Positions 44,855 through 58,124 are shown, numbered from the stretch's first letter. The stretch: 64,000 bases of DNA from Bromus sterilis (GCA_950022295.1 OX465600.1:8618001-8682000), one strand, 5' to 3'. Notes: generated by a model not told the origin, from the sequence alone. Numbers and translations: made by a program.

Positions 44855-46608
44855 TGTTGGGTTCGCAGCAGAAAACACAAATTTTTCTAACTAGCGTTAC
44901 CTTAACCCAAGATCTAGCTAGCCGTATTACCGTAACAGATAGTAGTGCGGAAATAACATACCTCGGGGTGTAGTCCGTTGCGCGGGAAACGTTCCCGCAA
45001 ACGTGGTTGATGTAGCCGATCAAGTTTCACAACCCCCTGGCTGTGTTGAGCACCCGGATGGGTGTAGTGCCACACGTGCAGCACCTCGTAGTACTCGCAC
45101 ACGTACGAGACTCGATGACGACCTCCGTTCTCCGATCCAGCGGAGGGGGCGGAAGCAGACCTCCGGACGGAGCTTCGGCAGCACGACGGCCTCCGATTCT
45201 AGCAGAGAGGTCTCAATTCCACTACAGGCTCACACTAGGGAGCCCACCGTGGAAGAGACCAGAGAGGGGAGGAGACCGGAGAAAACCGATCTCAATTCGG
45301 AGTTATATTTATTTTCTCACGAATTTCTGTGTAATTAATTATGTGCACCCTGCCTGTCTTTATATAGGCTGGGGAAGGGAGTCAACCCACCTCCCCTAGC
45401 AATGTGGGACTAAACCCTTTGCTAGGGGGGTGGCCGGCCAAGGGGGAGAGGGGGCGCAACCCTCATGGGCCCTAGGGCCCATGGCGCCTCCCCCCCTTTT
45501 TTCTTTTCTTTTTTTTCTTTTCCCTTTAATTCCTTAATGGGCCTTTTTCTCCACTAAGGCCCATAGCACATATTAATTAGAAATAAAATGATTTTAATTA
45601 TTAATTCAATTAATTAATAACTAAAACATATTATTTCATCTCCCGGTGCTCCGGAAACACTTCCGGCTCACTTCGAACTTGTTTCGGTTCAATACGGTAC
45701 TCCTCCGATATTGTCTCCTTAATTCTCTGGTTGCTCCGATGGTTCCGAAAAGGTCTCCGATTTCATCGAGCCCTTAAGTGTGTTACCCTACGGTCCGAGA
45801 ACACTCCAGTCATGACCGAGCAGAGGCAACAGTCAATGATCATCAGCGGGACCTGGATGCCCATAATGACCCCTGTGCATTCCGGATATCAACACCGATT
45901 GGACCTTACGCCGTATAGCATTCCCTTTGTCAGCGATACTGGATTGTTCCGAGATTCGATCAATGACATCCTATGTCTGGTTCAACCTCGTTCCGAACTA
46001 AATCCTTATACACTCGTTCCCGTGATATTCATCCCCGTGACCCAGTCACACGCTGCGCAGCTTCATGGATGGAATCTCACCGAGTGGGCCCCGAGTATCT
46101 ATCCATTATATGGATTGACAAATCCCGCTCTTGTAAACAATACTCCTCAACGTATCTCCACGGAATACCTAAGATACAACCGTTATGACCCGCATATTTC
46201 AGTCAGGTGGTGGGATGTAAGTTAAAGCATCCGGGAAGACAGTGATTATGCACGTACTCACGGTCAAAGGAACGGTCTACCACGTTCTGTAATTACAACA
46301 CTGAACCTTCATAAGATTTGATCATGCTGTAATGCTTACTTTGGGTAATGTTCATCACGTCACTTAACCCGTGAGGTGACCTCATAGTCAAGAGACTTAA
46401 TTGTCCATGATCGCGAAACCACGATCATCATGTTGACCATGAACTAGTTATCGATGTAGAGGCTAACTAGGAACTCTGGGGTTTCTATACCACACCTGCA
46501 TCATTGTTTCACTGATGCAGTTCTAGCACGGTATGAAACTGGTTATGAACTTGCTTAGATATATTGGAATAATCATATATTATTTGCCTCTAAAGCATAT
46601 ATCCAACA
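44855..46608 (-). repeat. 3' LTR of the Copia-type element (1754 bp)
   Basis: It starts TGTTGGGTTCGCAGCAG and ends ATATATCCAACA on the plus strand. It differs from the other LTR at roughly 15 positions by eye (for example GTTACC/GTTCCC near 44901, CCCC/GCCC near 45033, GGGGGG/GGGGG near 45427). Confidence 0.93.
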
Positions 46609-49600
46609 GTCTCTCACTTGCACTAGAGTGCTAATAATCTAGCCGCATTTTCCGATCATAATCATCTTATCACATAAGTGTTCATTGATCATGCACGCTC
46701 ATGGAAGAGGGTTCGTCAACGAACTGCACCAATTCAGATTCGTATGTTTCCTTTGCAACTGGTATAGGTCAAAAACTCTTTTGACATACCACTCATTATC
46801 ATATAATGGTTGGATATAAGTTTTGCGGGAGAGCGAGACTATTATTTCACAGTATCCTCCAATGATCTCTTGGTTCAGTCTTTAGAAGACTCATCCATAG
46901 TCATATATACTGGGAAATACACTCAGCCAGAAGTCCAATACTTCTAACGCTAAACTTTTATCCATACGTCTACTTTCTTAAGTAGAATTATGTTTGTAGT
47001 ACCGTGAATTTTGCTCACATTTCTTTCATGTCTTTGGTGATGTCTCTAATTCCATATAGACCCATAATATGGCTTGCAATTGTAATCTTGCATTACATTC
47101 AAGTCTATTATCCTTTCTATATTTTAGAGAACAGTCCTCAGTATGCCTCTCATATACTGAATGCATGGACTTTATTCAGATTCTGTGTTTTACTCCTTAA
47201 GCACATCGGAATCTGTTCTTCTACCAAGAACTTTTGAGTCATTTTGTTGTTGGATTCACAATGCATGTTATATGGTAGAATCATATGTCAAGAACATATG
47301 AGATCACATGTCCAGTACATGGTGCATCTCTATTTTTCCATCAAGACATTGCTTGTGATATTTGGATTTCATCCATTATATAATTTCTATCCACAAGAAC
47401 CTGTTTCTTGTCTAGAAGATTATTCCAACTTTCACTTCGTTTCATTATCCGTATCTTAATCTACTCATATAGATTTCAACGTGTAATGTGTTGGTATTTC
47501 ATATAAAAGAAGATTCTTGCAATCTTGTATTTTATTTGCCTTATGCTCTATATATATCATAATGCACATATGTATATGAGACGATTCTCTATATACACAA
47601 TCAATGCATATCCATATATATACATATGAGATCATTCTTCACACATATCAATGCATATATGTTTGAGACAATGATCATGCTCCCACTCAAATATATCCAT
47701 CTTATACTCATATATTTGTGGTTCAGCTTTCATCAAGTCATTCTATTGTTCACTATGTCTCACATAATGACAATGCTTCCAAAGCTCCCACTCAGAAAAT
47801 GCCCTCTGCATTCCAAGTTTCTGGGAAGTTTTCAAAGCTCCCACTCAGTTTCATGAAACTGCAGGCCCACTCAATATTTTGGTCATCACAAAATCACTTG
47901 ATCAAATCAAGGTTGAGGGTTCCTGTCTTGAGGTACTATAGTCCATCCTTTTAATGAAGTAACCTTCGTCATGCCCATTGCAATTCTCTTTCAAATCCCA
48001 ATTTGACTGAGATGCAATTTCAGGCTATGGTCCATCGTAGTGTAAATGAAATATTTTATTGATTAAAGCATTCCTACGTTTCCGTAGTCAATCACCATTG
48101 AACTTTGGTCATAACCAAATAATGCCTTATGTCCATTACATTTTTCTCAATGACTCTCCAGTTTGTCGAGAATATGAAATAACCGATTTATTTCACAGGA
48201 CGTGAGCCATCCTTAATGTAACTCAATATTATTTCATTTCTCCTCGTGTTCTAGGCTACCATCATTCATTTGTGTCTTCAAGCAATATTATTCCCTTATT
48301 GTTTTATTAAGAAGACTCATGATTATTGTTCTGTACAGAACGTATTCATGATAACCTTCTAAATTTAACAATGGCTTCAACTCATATACCAAGATCAATC
48401 ATCTTTGGCATATCCTTCCTTATGCAGTGTCATTACAGCGGAACATGCTTCCGTTGCAATACTCTGATATTCTGAAGGCAAGGTCCAATACCCCGGTCAA
48501 AGTTTTCATTATCTCCCATTGGATCTGTGTCGAGATAATTTTCTCGTATTACCAATTAAGTAACACAAATTTTGCTATTCGGGGAGAATATGTAATTTCA
48601 ATTGCTCGTAGTTTTATTACAAAGAAATTCTTTCTTTTAAGAAACCTTATAACACCATCAGTTATGGAGCTATCATGTCTCGTTTAGAATCAGGATGGTT
48701 TCCTATTCATGAAGTGGGTGTTTTAACTTAATGAATTAAACAATCTTATTCGACAATAACTATAGTGCTAGGGGAAAGAACGTTTAGACCATACTACGGT
48801 TTAGTATGACTACGAATGGTTTAAGTAGTCTAGCACTTTCAACTTCCATCGTAGTTTGTGGTACAACTTCCACAAGTCTCCCATTATGTCAATATCAATA
48901 CTTATCACTTCGGATCGTAGCGTAGTGATATGTATCCTTGTATTCACACTTCTCACTGTGATTCCCAGATCTCAGTTTTATGATCTCAATTGAATACAAC
49001 TTTCAATTAATCATATGAAGTCTTTAATGATAACTCACATGCCCATTCTACATCATTTATGTATAATGATTGGCACAAGTTCTACTTGCTAGAACCTTGT
49101 CATGATTATATTTATTGCAGAGGTTCATAGATCGTGTATCTAATCCATCTCATGCAATCAAGTTATGATTTTCATTCGATAATGAACTCACAAGTTAATA
49201 GATCATACATTTAATGATTTCATCCGTTATGAAGTCACCTCATGCAATCAAATCTTTGACTTGTTGTAATCAAGACAACTTTATCATTAAACATTGAATA
49301 TTTCTTAACAATAATAGTAGTATTATAAATGCTTTCTATCATATCATAAATCAAGACGTAATCAAAGTATAAGCACACTTTTATTCATAGAGATTGAACA
49401 ACTGACTTGTCTCATTACATGAATAACTTTGTCTCGCGAGATGCAAGACACACAACTAAGTGTTCATACTATAATGATTACATAAGATTTATCTAATACT
49501 CTAAGTATCTCCTATGATAGATGTCTCGGTGGAATCCATGCTGGCCATCAACTGACTTGATATCCATGAATCCTCGATTTCACCTCTTCCCGTCCATGCA

Positions 49601-49647
49601 ACAGCAGGTCCTGTTTTCATAAAACAGAATAAGTATCAAATACTCAT
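46609..49647 (-). other. Non-coding internal region of the Copia-type element
   Basis: Three kilobases of AT-rich sequence between gag and the 3' LTR with no long minus-strand frame. Short repeated motifs such as GCTCCCACTCAG occur (47783, 47841). No pol motif was found. Confidence 0.75.
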
Positions 49648-50337
49648 TTACTGCACCTGTTGTATAAGGGAATGAACATTTATAATGTATATCAAGTATA
49701 TACCTTCTCCATCGACAACTTCTCCTTCAATGGGTTCGACCTCCAGGTACTGAAGTCTATCCATGAAGTCAGAGAACTCGAGGCTTTCACCTCTGCCGAC
49801 ATAGCCATGGACATGGTCTGTATAGCTCGGTGGAAGCGAGTGTAACACCGTGTATATCGCAGACTCATGTGTGGTATCATAGTCAAAGTCATCTACGAGG
49901 CTCAGATGTATCTCATGCATCTTGTCCAAGTGTGCCTTTAGGCAAGAGCCTTCTTCTAGCTTTGTAGAGAGAAACTCACTTTCTAACTCAAATCTGGCAA
50001 CTCTAAACTGATGCAAGTTTGATGACTTCAGCTCATCGATCATATCGTATGTATCCAAATCAGCATACTCCTCACGCAAATGTTGCGGAATGCTGGTTTC
50101 TATGATACCCTTGGCTATGGCATATGTCCTACGACGATAATGATAATCAATTGCCGCTTGTGCATCCATGTCGTTTTCTGGAGGGTTTCCCACATGTCTT
50201 TTAGTTAAGAATGATAGGTTGATTCTCTTGAGCACGGCTCTAAGGCGTAAGTACCAACTAATGAAGTTTGACCCATTTTCTTTAAGTCTTTCACCATGTA
50301 AGAAGGAAACCATTTCAAGGTACTGGGTATTATCCAT
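49648..50337 (-). CDS. Copia-type gag-like protein of non-autonomous retrotransposon
   Basis: A 229-residue frame opens with MDNTQYLEMVSFLHGERLK and contains the features of Copia/UBN2-type gag: FISWYLRLRAVLK, MIDELKSSNLHQFRVARFELESEFLSTKLEEGSCLKAHLDKMHE and LHSLPPSYTDHV. It lacks the CCHC zinc knuckle and protease that normally follow. The last 20 residues after GEG look like read-through of non-coding sequence: a GTATATAC donor-like site lies at the same place, so a spliced product is possible but untested. It would assemble particles in the cytoplasm with enzymes supplied by a related autonomous element. The frame is intact, consistent with recent activity. Confidence 0.82.
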   Translation of the reverse strand: MDNTQYLEMVSFLHGERLKENGSNFISWYLRLRAVLKRINLSFLTKRHVGNPPENDMDAQAAIDYHYRRRTYAIAKGIIETSIPQHLREEYADLDTYDMIDELKSSNLHQFRVARFELESEFLSTKLEEGSCLKAHLDKMHEIHLSLVDDFDYDTTHESAIYTVLHSLPPSYTDHVHGYVGRGESLEFSDFMDRLQYLEVEPIEGEVVDGEGIYLIYIINVHSLIQQVQ

Positions 50338-51404
50338 TTTCTACAAACATAATTGCAAGGAACACAATTAAGACTAGTTCACAACAAGAGAGTTCATATA
50401 ATCATATGAGCTCACACCAAAACATTTCATCCCTAAGAAGTTTTAGTGATTACATGATCCAGATTCACTGCCCGACCTCGAATATCACACGGCCGACGGG
50501 TCAGTTTCAAAGGTAGACAACAACTTGTGCGATCACATTATCTTATATATACTGTGACTCATGCTCGATCTTTCGATCTCTAGTATTCCGAGGCCATATC
50601 TGCATATGCTAGGCTCGCCAAATTAACCTCCATGTTATATGCTGCTCAGCAAGGCCATATTTGCATATGCCAGGCTTGCCGAAACCAACCTCATGCGAAC
50701 TCCATTGAATATGTAGGACAACTCCGGTATGTACGGAGCATCAGGCCATATGGGAGAACCTTCCAGGTGGTGCACACTTCGGTAGAATACTTGTGTTTGG
50801 CTTTGTTAAGGGATCATCTTATCACATGCTACCGTCGTGTATCTTATACTAGCAAGTTTTAAGATGTCTGGGCTATGGCAACACTAAGTCTACAGTGTCT
50901 CCATTTTAGTTTGTTTTATGATGACGATTACTACTTACTAGTAACACATAGCAAAATCTATCACTACATCACAAACAAACAAGCGATAGCCCCCACTTTG
51001 CAATACAAGGTTTAGACGATCTAGTTGTATATTGCAAGTTTTACGTGGCTGCTAGGGCTTTCATAGTTAAACAGGTTTTAACCTACGAGTCAACCACAAC
51101 GTCAACCATACGATTGTCTCTATTACACCCCGCACGGGGCCCTCCGTTGCAAATGCCACATCTGCTAAAGTAGAGAGACAGACACCCCCCTAGCCACTTT
51201 ATACGGTACAAGCCGCATGTCAAGCGTGGAACCAGTCTCGCGTAAGAGTACGCGTAAAGTCGGTCGGGGGCCACTTCATCAAACAATGCCGCAGATGTGA
51301 ACAAGTACACGTGAGAGGGTAACAATCATACAATCAACGCCCACATCCCCGATGTGTTCTATCTGTACAGTAATACTAAGCATAGACCTAGCTCATGATA
51401 CCCC
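50338..51404 (-). other. Leader region and primer binding site of the Copia-type element
   Basis: Untranslated leader between 5' LTR and gag. The primer site lies at the LTR border (51387-51404 on the plus strand, read on the minus strand). Confidence 0.7.
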
Positions 51405-53156
51405 TGTTGGGGTTCGCAGCAGAAAACACAAATTTTTCTAACTAGCGTTCCCTTAACCCAAGATCTAGCTAGCCGTATTACCGTAACAGATAGTAGTGCG
51501 GAAATAACATACCTCGGGGTGTAGTCCGTTGCGCGGGAAACGTTCCCGCAAACGTGGTTGATGTAGCCGATCAAGTTTCACAGCCCCCTGGCTGTGTTGA
51601 GCACCCGGATGGGTGTAGTGCCACACGTGCAGCACCTCGTAGTACTCGCACACGTACGAGACTCGATGACGACCTCCGTTCTCCGATCCAGCGGAGGGGG
51701 CGGAAGCAGACCTCCGGACGGAGCTTCGGCAGCACGACGGCCTCCGATTCTAGCAGAGAGGTCTCAATTTCACTACAGGCTCACACTAGGGAGCCCACCG
51801 TGGAAGAGACCAGAGAGGGGAGGAGACCGGAGAAAACCGATCTCAATTCGGAGTTATATTTATTTTCTCACGAATTTCTGTGTAATTAATTATGTGCACC
51901 CTGCCTGTCTTTATATAGGCTGGGGAAGGGAGTCAACCCACCTCCCCTAGCAATGTGGGACTAAACCCTTTGCTAGGGGGTGGCCGGCCAAGGGGGAGAG
52001 GGGGCGCACCCCTCATGGGCCCTAGGGCCCATGGCGCCTCCCCCCCTTTTTCTTTTCTTTTTTTTCTTTTCCCTTTAATTCCTTAATGGGCCTTTTTCTC
52101 CACTAAGGCCCATAGCACATATTAATTAGAAATAAAATGATTTTAATTATTAATTCAATTAATTAATAACTAAAACATATTATTTCATCTCCCGGTGCTC
52201 CGGAAACACTTCCGACTCACTCCGAACTTGTTTCGGTTCAATACGGTACTCCTCCGATATTGTCTCCTTAATTCTCTGGTTGCTCCGATGGTTCCGAAAA
52301 GGTCTCTGATTTCATCGAGCCCTTAAGTGTGTTACCCTACGGTCCGAGAACACTCCAGTCATGACCGAGCAGAGGCAACAGTCAATGATCATCAGCGGGA
52401 CCTGGATGCCCATAATGACCCCTGTGCATTCCGGATATCAACACCGATTGGACCTTACGCCGTATAGCATTCCCTTTGTCAGCGATACTGGATTGTTCCG
52501 AGATTCGATCAATGACATCCTATGTCTGGTTCAACCTCGTTCCGAACTAAATCCTTATACACTCGTTCCCGTGATATTCATCCCCGTGACCCAGTCACAC
52601 GCTGCGCAGCTTCATGGATGGAATCTCACCGAGTGGGCCCCGAGTATCTATCCATTATATGGATTGACAAATCCCGCTCTTGTAAACAATACTCCTCAAC
52701 GTATCTCCACGGAATACCTAAGATACAACCGTTATGACCCGCATATTTCAGTCAGGTGGTGGGATGTAAGTCAAAGCATCCGGGAAGACAGTGATTATGC
52801 ACGTACTCACGGTCAAAGGAACGGTCTACCACGTTCTGTAATTACAACACTGAACCTTCATAAGATTTGATCATGCTGTAATGCTTACTTTGGGTAATGT
52901 TCATCACGTCACTTAACCCGTGAGGTGACCTCATAGTCAACAGACTTAATTGTCCATGATCGCGAAACCACGATCATCATGTTGACCATGAACTAGTTAT
53001 CGATGTAGAGGCTAACTAGGAACTCTGGGGTTTCTATACACACCTGCATCATTGTTTCACTAATGCAGTTCTAGCACGGTATGAAACTGGTTATGAACTT
53101 GCTTAGATATATTGGAATAATCATATATTATTTGCCTCTAGAGCATATATCCAACA
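51405..53156 (-). repeat. 5' LTR of the Copia-type element (1752 bp)
   Basis: Starts TGTTGGGGTTCGCAGCAG and ends ATATATCCAACA on the plus strand. Near-identical to 44855-46608. Confidence 0.93.
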
Positions 53157-53161
53157 GACTG

Positions 53162-55750
53162 AGCATGACCTGGATTGAGTTATCGTCGGTCTCTCTAGGT
53201 CATTTTCTTCTGGCCGTCATGACCTGGGACTCCTCCACCTTCTTGCCGGCTGCAGCCATGAGGAAATCTTCTCGAAGGCACTGGACCAAATTAAGGAAAA
53301 TATATTGCTCCATTCGAAAATCTCGTTTACATCTCAATTCATGTCCCTCTAGAACCTCTCGCATGCATCGATCTCTTGTAGGGTGTGAATACGTGTGGTG
53401 TTGGCTGAGTCAGTACCATACAAAGCTTCGATGGTAGCCCATTCATCATCTTCCCTACTTTCCCGTGCCAAAAAATACCCAACATTCTGATTGTCTGCGA
53501 AAATGTGTATATCCGATCTTAGATAAAAAAATCTTACACCCAAACATGTCAAAAAATTACTGATAGTAGAACACACCTACGAACTAGCTTGTCGTAGATC
53601 ACATCTAGAAAGCAATGAAGACTAGCATATCTCTCAATCGTGTTGAAAGACAATATATATAGATGAGTTAAATAAGCCTTTAACATCATCGATCTGGACA
53701 TGCAATGGCCATGCGAGAATCAAGCATGCAAGTCTTTTACACATCCTAGCAAGACTACCGCATGGCTTGATGTGTAAACACCTTCATGGCGGCTACATGC
53801 ACCCCAGCCGGGGGCCGTTTGTACACGTCTAACTACTCTATCATACACCCCTACTAGTCGGTCAAAACAATGAAAAAACAGCAACAACCAAACATATGCA
53901 AAACTGAGAACAAGTATTGTTTTACAAAACCACAGTTTTCTTTGCCCACGTATTGCAATACTTCAGTTTTCAATTACCATGGTTTCTTTAACACTTTTTT
54001 GCCAAACTAAGCCTCAGTCTTGTCAACCATGTACTAGAAATGACCCTTACATGTTATGTATCATTTTATTTGATTAATGTGTATTTCTCTTGTGTTGTGT
54101 TTGGATTATCCGGTTTGGCATCTATATTTAGTTTTCTTAAAATGGTTGGCTTAATATTCTTATGTGCTCAAATATTTGTAATATATATCGAAATATTTTT
54201 TAGTGACTAGTCTTATTTTACGAAGGACACTAGTGTTGCACAGATTTTGTCAAACTAAGATGATAGGAGCATTGACACCATGAGTGTTACAGTATATTTA
54301 CTAAGAACTAATTGATTGCATATGCGCAACTTGAGGTGGTCGTTATAAAGACCTCGTTCTATATCTGAGTATTAGAGGAGGGGTTTTCATAATACGTACT
54401 TAAGTAGCCCAAGAACCCTCCACTAGATAATCTATAGCATCCATGTAAATAAGACGGCTCTGAATGATTTTTTTATTTTATTTTATACCGTAGATCCAAC
54501 TTCTACTATAGTTTCTCCCCCACGGTAATAGTTATTTCATATATTTTCGGTTTTTTCCTAACTCTTTGTACTAAGCTTTATACTTTTTAATTAATTTTTT
54601 GAGATCATAGCAAGAATAGTTAATCATGGAACATTAATTCTGGTGTTATTGGGCATGCATTTCAAACATCTCATTGAAAAATACATTTGCACTATGCTAT
54701 ATTTAATCCATATTCTATGATAAGAATTTATTTAAATTTTTAGAGACATTTTCATGTGAAACAAATCTTTGGTTCAGACACCATTAAAACTGAGAAAATA
54801 AGAGGGTGAAATCGAGGCTAAATGAATAATTATAACGCTTGCATGTGTATGTGCTTCAATTTTTGTTATGCTTAAATATCTCAGTAGAGATCTCTAGAGT
54901 GTATGGTTTATTAATATCTCTAGCGGCTTCTCATGTTTGATTAAATATAAGAAATTAGAAAATTCTTGAGTATATAAGGTGTTTACGATGAGATTGTTCC
55001 TGATGGCGGATTGATCTTCCTCTGCTACTGCGGTGTTGTTATGTGGAAGATCGGGATCCTCCTCGCTGTGTGCTCTCTTCTGTGTGTGTCATCCACATGT
55101 ATGGCAGTGTGACGCCCTTGAGCCTGGGCGAGAGGGGATATATAGGGGGGGTCCCCTCTTTGGCAAGTGCGATGTGACAGTGATTACGAGAGCCGGAGGT
55201 CTAAGGGAGCCGCGACGTGGATCCATACCTATACTCTCAATTCTCTGGTTGTGTCTTCGGTTGCGATCTTTGTCATGTTGCTTGGGTTCATGGTGTGTCC
55301 TGTGCTTTGGGCATCGATGATGTTCTTGGGCTTTATTGTGGTGAGGAGGACGTATTCGATGTTCCGTACCATGGTGGGTGCGAACGTTGGCTAGTAGTCC
55401 TTCTCCGGTGGCTTCATTATCCTTTGATCTTCGCTTTGCCCTGAGTGTCAAGTGCACCATTGGCCGCAAGTACTGTGCCGTAAATTTTGATACTTTATTT
55501 GTAGTCTGTAGCTTGCCTTCTGCACTTTGAAGTTCGTACCTGCTGCCTTAGGTTGCAGTCCCTATTTTTCTTTTTCTTTTTTTCTATTGTTCCTTGTATG
55601 ATGTGTTGGTTGTAATCCTTGCCGATTACTGGTTTTGCTAATTCTATGTAGGGCTAGATTCAAGCCTTCTCTCGACCTTTTATCTAAAATGTCAGTAGAC
55701 CAGTAACATAGTACCTGGAGCACCTCACTAAGGGTAAAGGGGAGTGAGCC
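53162..55750. other. Unassigned, TE-like
   Basis: Continuation of the insertion site of the retrotransposon, then AT-rich DNA (53600-55010). A moderately GC-rich stretch at 55014-55700 ends in TTCTTTTTCTTTTTTTC and a TTGTAATCCTTGCCGATTACTGG tail, possibly a LINE 3' end. No domain was recognised in any frame. Confidence 0.35.
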
Positions 55751-55754
55751 CTTG

Positions 55755-56595
55755 TTAGAGCATCACTAACAGTTCCGCCACAACTTCAACCCATAAATTT
55801 CGATTCACCCTAACAGGAAAATGCAGTACGAAATTGATCGCGACAGAACAGAATCGTCATCCCAAACATATACAGTTCGCGATACAAACCACCGGAGTAC
55901 ACACCGGATTTCATCATCTACTTCACTATTTTCAGTACTTCATCATCTATTACATAAACTAGATACTTGATAAATCTGCGGCGGAGGCGGCAGCCCAAGT
56001 GTCGGGGTCGAAGCGAGCGCACAACGCCCTGTAATGCTCTATGACGAGGTTGTACGCCACCTGGACCTCGACGGGACGTACATCTACGCCATCTTCATAG
56101 TGGATGACCGTGTTGGTGGCGGCGTAGAGAGCCCTCGGCGCGGCAGAACCTGGTGGTGTACGGTGCCAGGTAACGGCTGAGTTGGAGGAAGCGCACCCAA
56201 GCGCGGTCAGAGGCCTCGTCGCCGCCACTGCGAAGAAAATGTAACTAGGCGGGGTGGAGCTACGTCCCCGACGTTGCGCCGTCCTCCGCGAGAGCCGCCA
56301 TTTCCTCCACGGCCGCGACCACTGCTCGTATCACTAGCCATGAATTGCTCGCCGGAGTTGAAGAACTTAGCAGTTGAGAGAAGAGATTGTGGCAGAGAGG
56401 GGCAGAAATGATGAGACATGAACCCTAAATCATCCCGTGCCGTAGATATAGCGACCAAAGCGTCCGTTTGTGGGCCGCCCGCAAATTTGTTACGGACCAC
56501 GAAATTTATGCGGTATCTAATCCATCCCGAAAAATCGCTTGTCCGTCAAAAAACCCGTATATATACGATCCGGTAGCAGGATGATGGATCTGCTC
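55755..56595. mobile_element. DNA transposon remnant with unrecognised gene fragment
   Basis: The left end TTAGAGCATCACTAACAG and right end GGATGATGGATCTGCTCAAA are weakly inverted. On the minus strand, frames 56207-56500 (MASDTSSGRGRGGNGGSRGG) and 55959-56228 (YNLVIEHYRALCARFDPDTW) look like pieces of a transposon-carried protein, joined by a frameshift near 56215. Family not identified. Confidence 0.45.
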
Positions 56596-56653
56596 AAAGT
56601 GATCACAAACAGTATACTAGTACAAAGCTTAACGCATTTGTCTATTTTGAAAT

Positions 56654-57645
56654 TCTAGCAGATACGCTACATTGTGGTACTGCAAAACACGTTTACGGGC
56701 GACCTGCAAAAATATTTGCAGTTCAAAACACATTTGGCAGAAAAGATATGCTAAAACCAATAAAAGCAACAATTGTATGTCTGAAACTAAGATTCAAAGA
56801 TGTCTTCGCTGGGGACGCCGCGCCCTCCCCTGTCTGTGCCCGCTACCCGAGTCGTCGCGCCCTTCCCTGCCTGCGCCATGCCCCTGGCCGGGGCCGCCTC
56901 CGCCCATTGCCGACATGCGTGGGCCCGCCGCGCTTGGCCACGACCACAACCCAGCCCCGCCCTAGCCAGCTCTGGCGCCGCTCCGACTTCTCCGCTCAGA
57001 GGCGCAAACGATATCACCGTCTTTCGTGGGATACGGGGAGCGGCAAACAGACGAGGTAAAACGACAGATATACCGCTCGCGGAGCAGTTGTTAACGCTCC
57101 TCGTAATATTTTTTGCCATACAGACCGATATGGCATATCTTATATGGCCATTTTTTGGCTCCGGTATGAGAGTGGCTTTTTGGATCATAGGTGCATTTGC
57201 TCCTATTAGTAATACAAACATCATTTCAAAAAGTAAAGAAAATAAAAAAAATCAGGTTTTTTGTATGATGCAAGATGGTCATGTGTGCGAAGTCCATGCC
57301 AAAATTCATGAAGTTTGAACATTCGATTAATCCTCGGCAAAAATGACAAATTTTAGGACTACGAGGGTTTTTGTAAAATGGCACTATTCATCAAGAATCA
57401 AGATGGTGATGGGTTTTTGGAAATCGAATGTCGAAATACCATGAAATTTTGCATGGATGTCACATGCATGAGCATGTTGGATTCCACAAAAATTCAGAAT
57501 TTTTTGAATTCTTTTGCATTTTTTTGAATTTTCTAGTTAATGGGTGCATATGCCCGCGTGAGCTGTTTGGGATTTCCGCTCCGGTATGCCATATTGACAG
57601 TTATTATGAAGGACGAGAGCATATGGCATATCTGCTAGAGTTGCT
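56654..57645. mobile_element. DNA transposon with TCTAGCAGATA ends, nested MULE element
   Basis: Termini TTCTAGCAGATACGCTACATT and GGCATATCTGCTAGAG(T) are inverted. The inside holds a Pro/Arg-rich GC stretch (56800-57010) and a nested MULE-type element (57169-57577). The same terminus is seen at 18480. Confidence 0.6.
57169..57577. mobile_element. MULE-type non-autonomous element, 409 bp
   Basis: It is flanked by the 11-bp direct repeat GCTCCGGTATG (57158-57168 and 57578-57588). Subterminal CATAGGTGCATTTGCTCC and GGGTGCATATGCCCGCGTG are inverted. It is homologous, in the opposite orientation, to 10795-11206. Confidence 0.82.
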
Positions 57646-58124
57646 CTTAATGATCCAATCCCTTCGTCCCAAAATGTATTTCATATTTGGATTGTTTTTA
57701 GTTGAAACTTTTGTAAGTTTGAACTAGTTTATGGAATATCAAACCAATAGCCTTAAATACATCTTAAATTATATTCAATTTCTTATAAAGTTTTAATTAT
57801 AGGCAATCTAAATAGGATTTACCAATTTCTTATACATTTTTTGAGGCAAATGAGACAAAGGTAGGTACTAGTAGGAGTAGTACGTTGCGGGTTTGGGCTT
57901 GCGCAGAAGTAGGCCGGGTCGAGCGAGCGAGCGCAGGCGGGCGGACCCACCTGTCGGCGCGCGCTGACCAGGTCCATCCAGATCCAGGTGGCTGGAGACC
58001 TCCCCCATGCATGGCGGCGCTCGGTTCGTTCGTCTCGTCCTTTTCGTTTCCCTTTGTCCGATCTCGCCGCGGCGTCGATCCCTCCCAAACACGATCGATG
58101 ATCCACTGATTGATTGATTGATTG
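57646..58124. promoter_or_regulatory. Promoter and leader of the NPH3-type gene
   Basis: AT-rich to 57840, then a GC-rich leader. A CCCAAATACG/GGTAGGTACTAG stretch was seen, but no TATA box could be fixed. Confidence 0.4.

Larger units (their letters stand above)
44855..53156 (-). mobile_element. Complete non-autonomous Copia-type LTR retrotransposon, 8.3 kb
   Basis: Two near-identical LTRs (51405-53156 is the 5' LTR, 44855-46608 the 3' LTR in minus orientation) with TGTTGG...CCAACA ends and a perfect 5-bp target duplication GACTG (44850-44854, 53157-53161). On the minus strand the sequence after the 5' LTR, GGGGTATCATGAGCTAGG, resembles the initiator-Met tRNA primer site (TGGTATCAGAGC). The sequence before the 3' LTR, GTGCAAGTGAGAGA, is the polypurine tract. 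The internal region (46609-51404) carries one gag-like ORF (49648-50337) and no protease, integrase or reverse transcriptase, so it depends on another element's enzymes. Confidence 0.93.

Noticed and set aside
45731..46225. 164-codon ORF in one LTR and its 169-codon partner at 52361-52870
   Set aside because: They are duplicates because the LTRs are near-identical, lie antisense to the element, and have no domain.
53700..53830. Imperfect inverted repeat ACACATC...GATGTGT as a possible miRNA precursor
   Set aside because: The stem is too short and interrupted to support a precursor without folding or small-RNA data.
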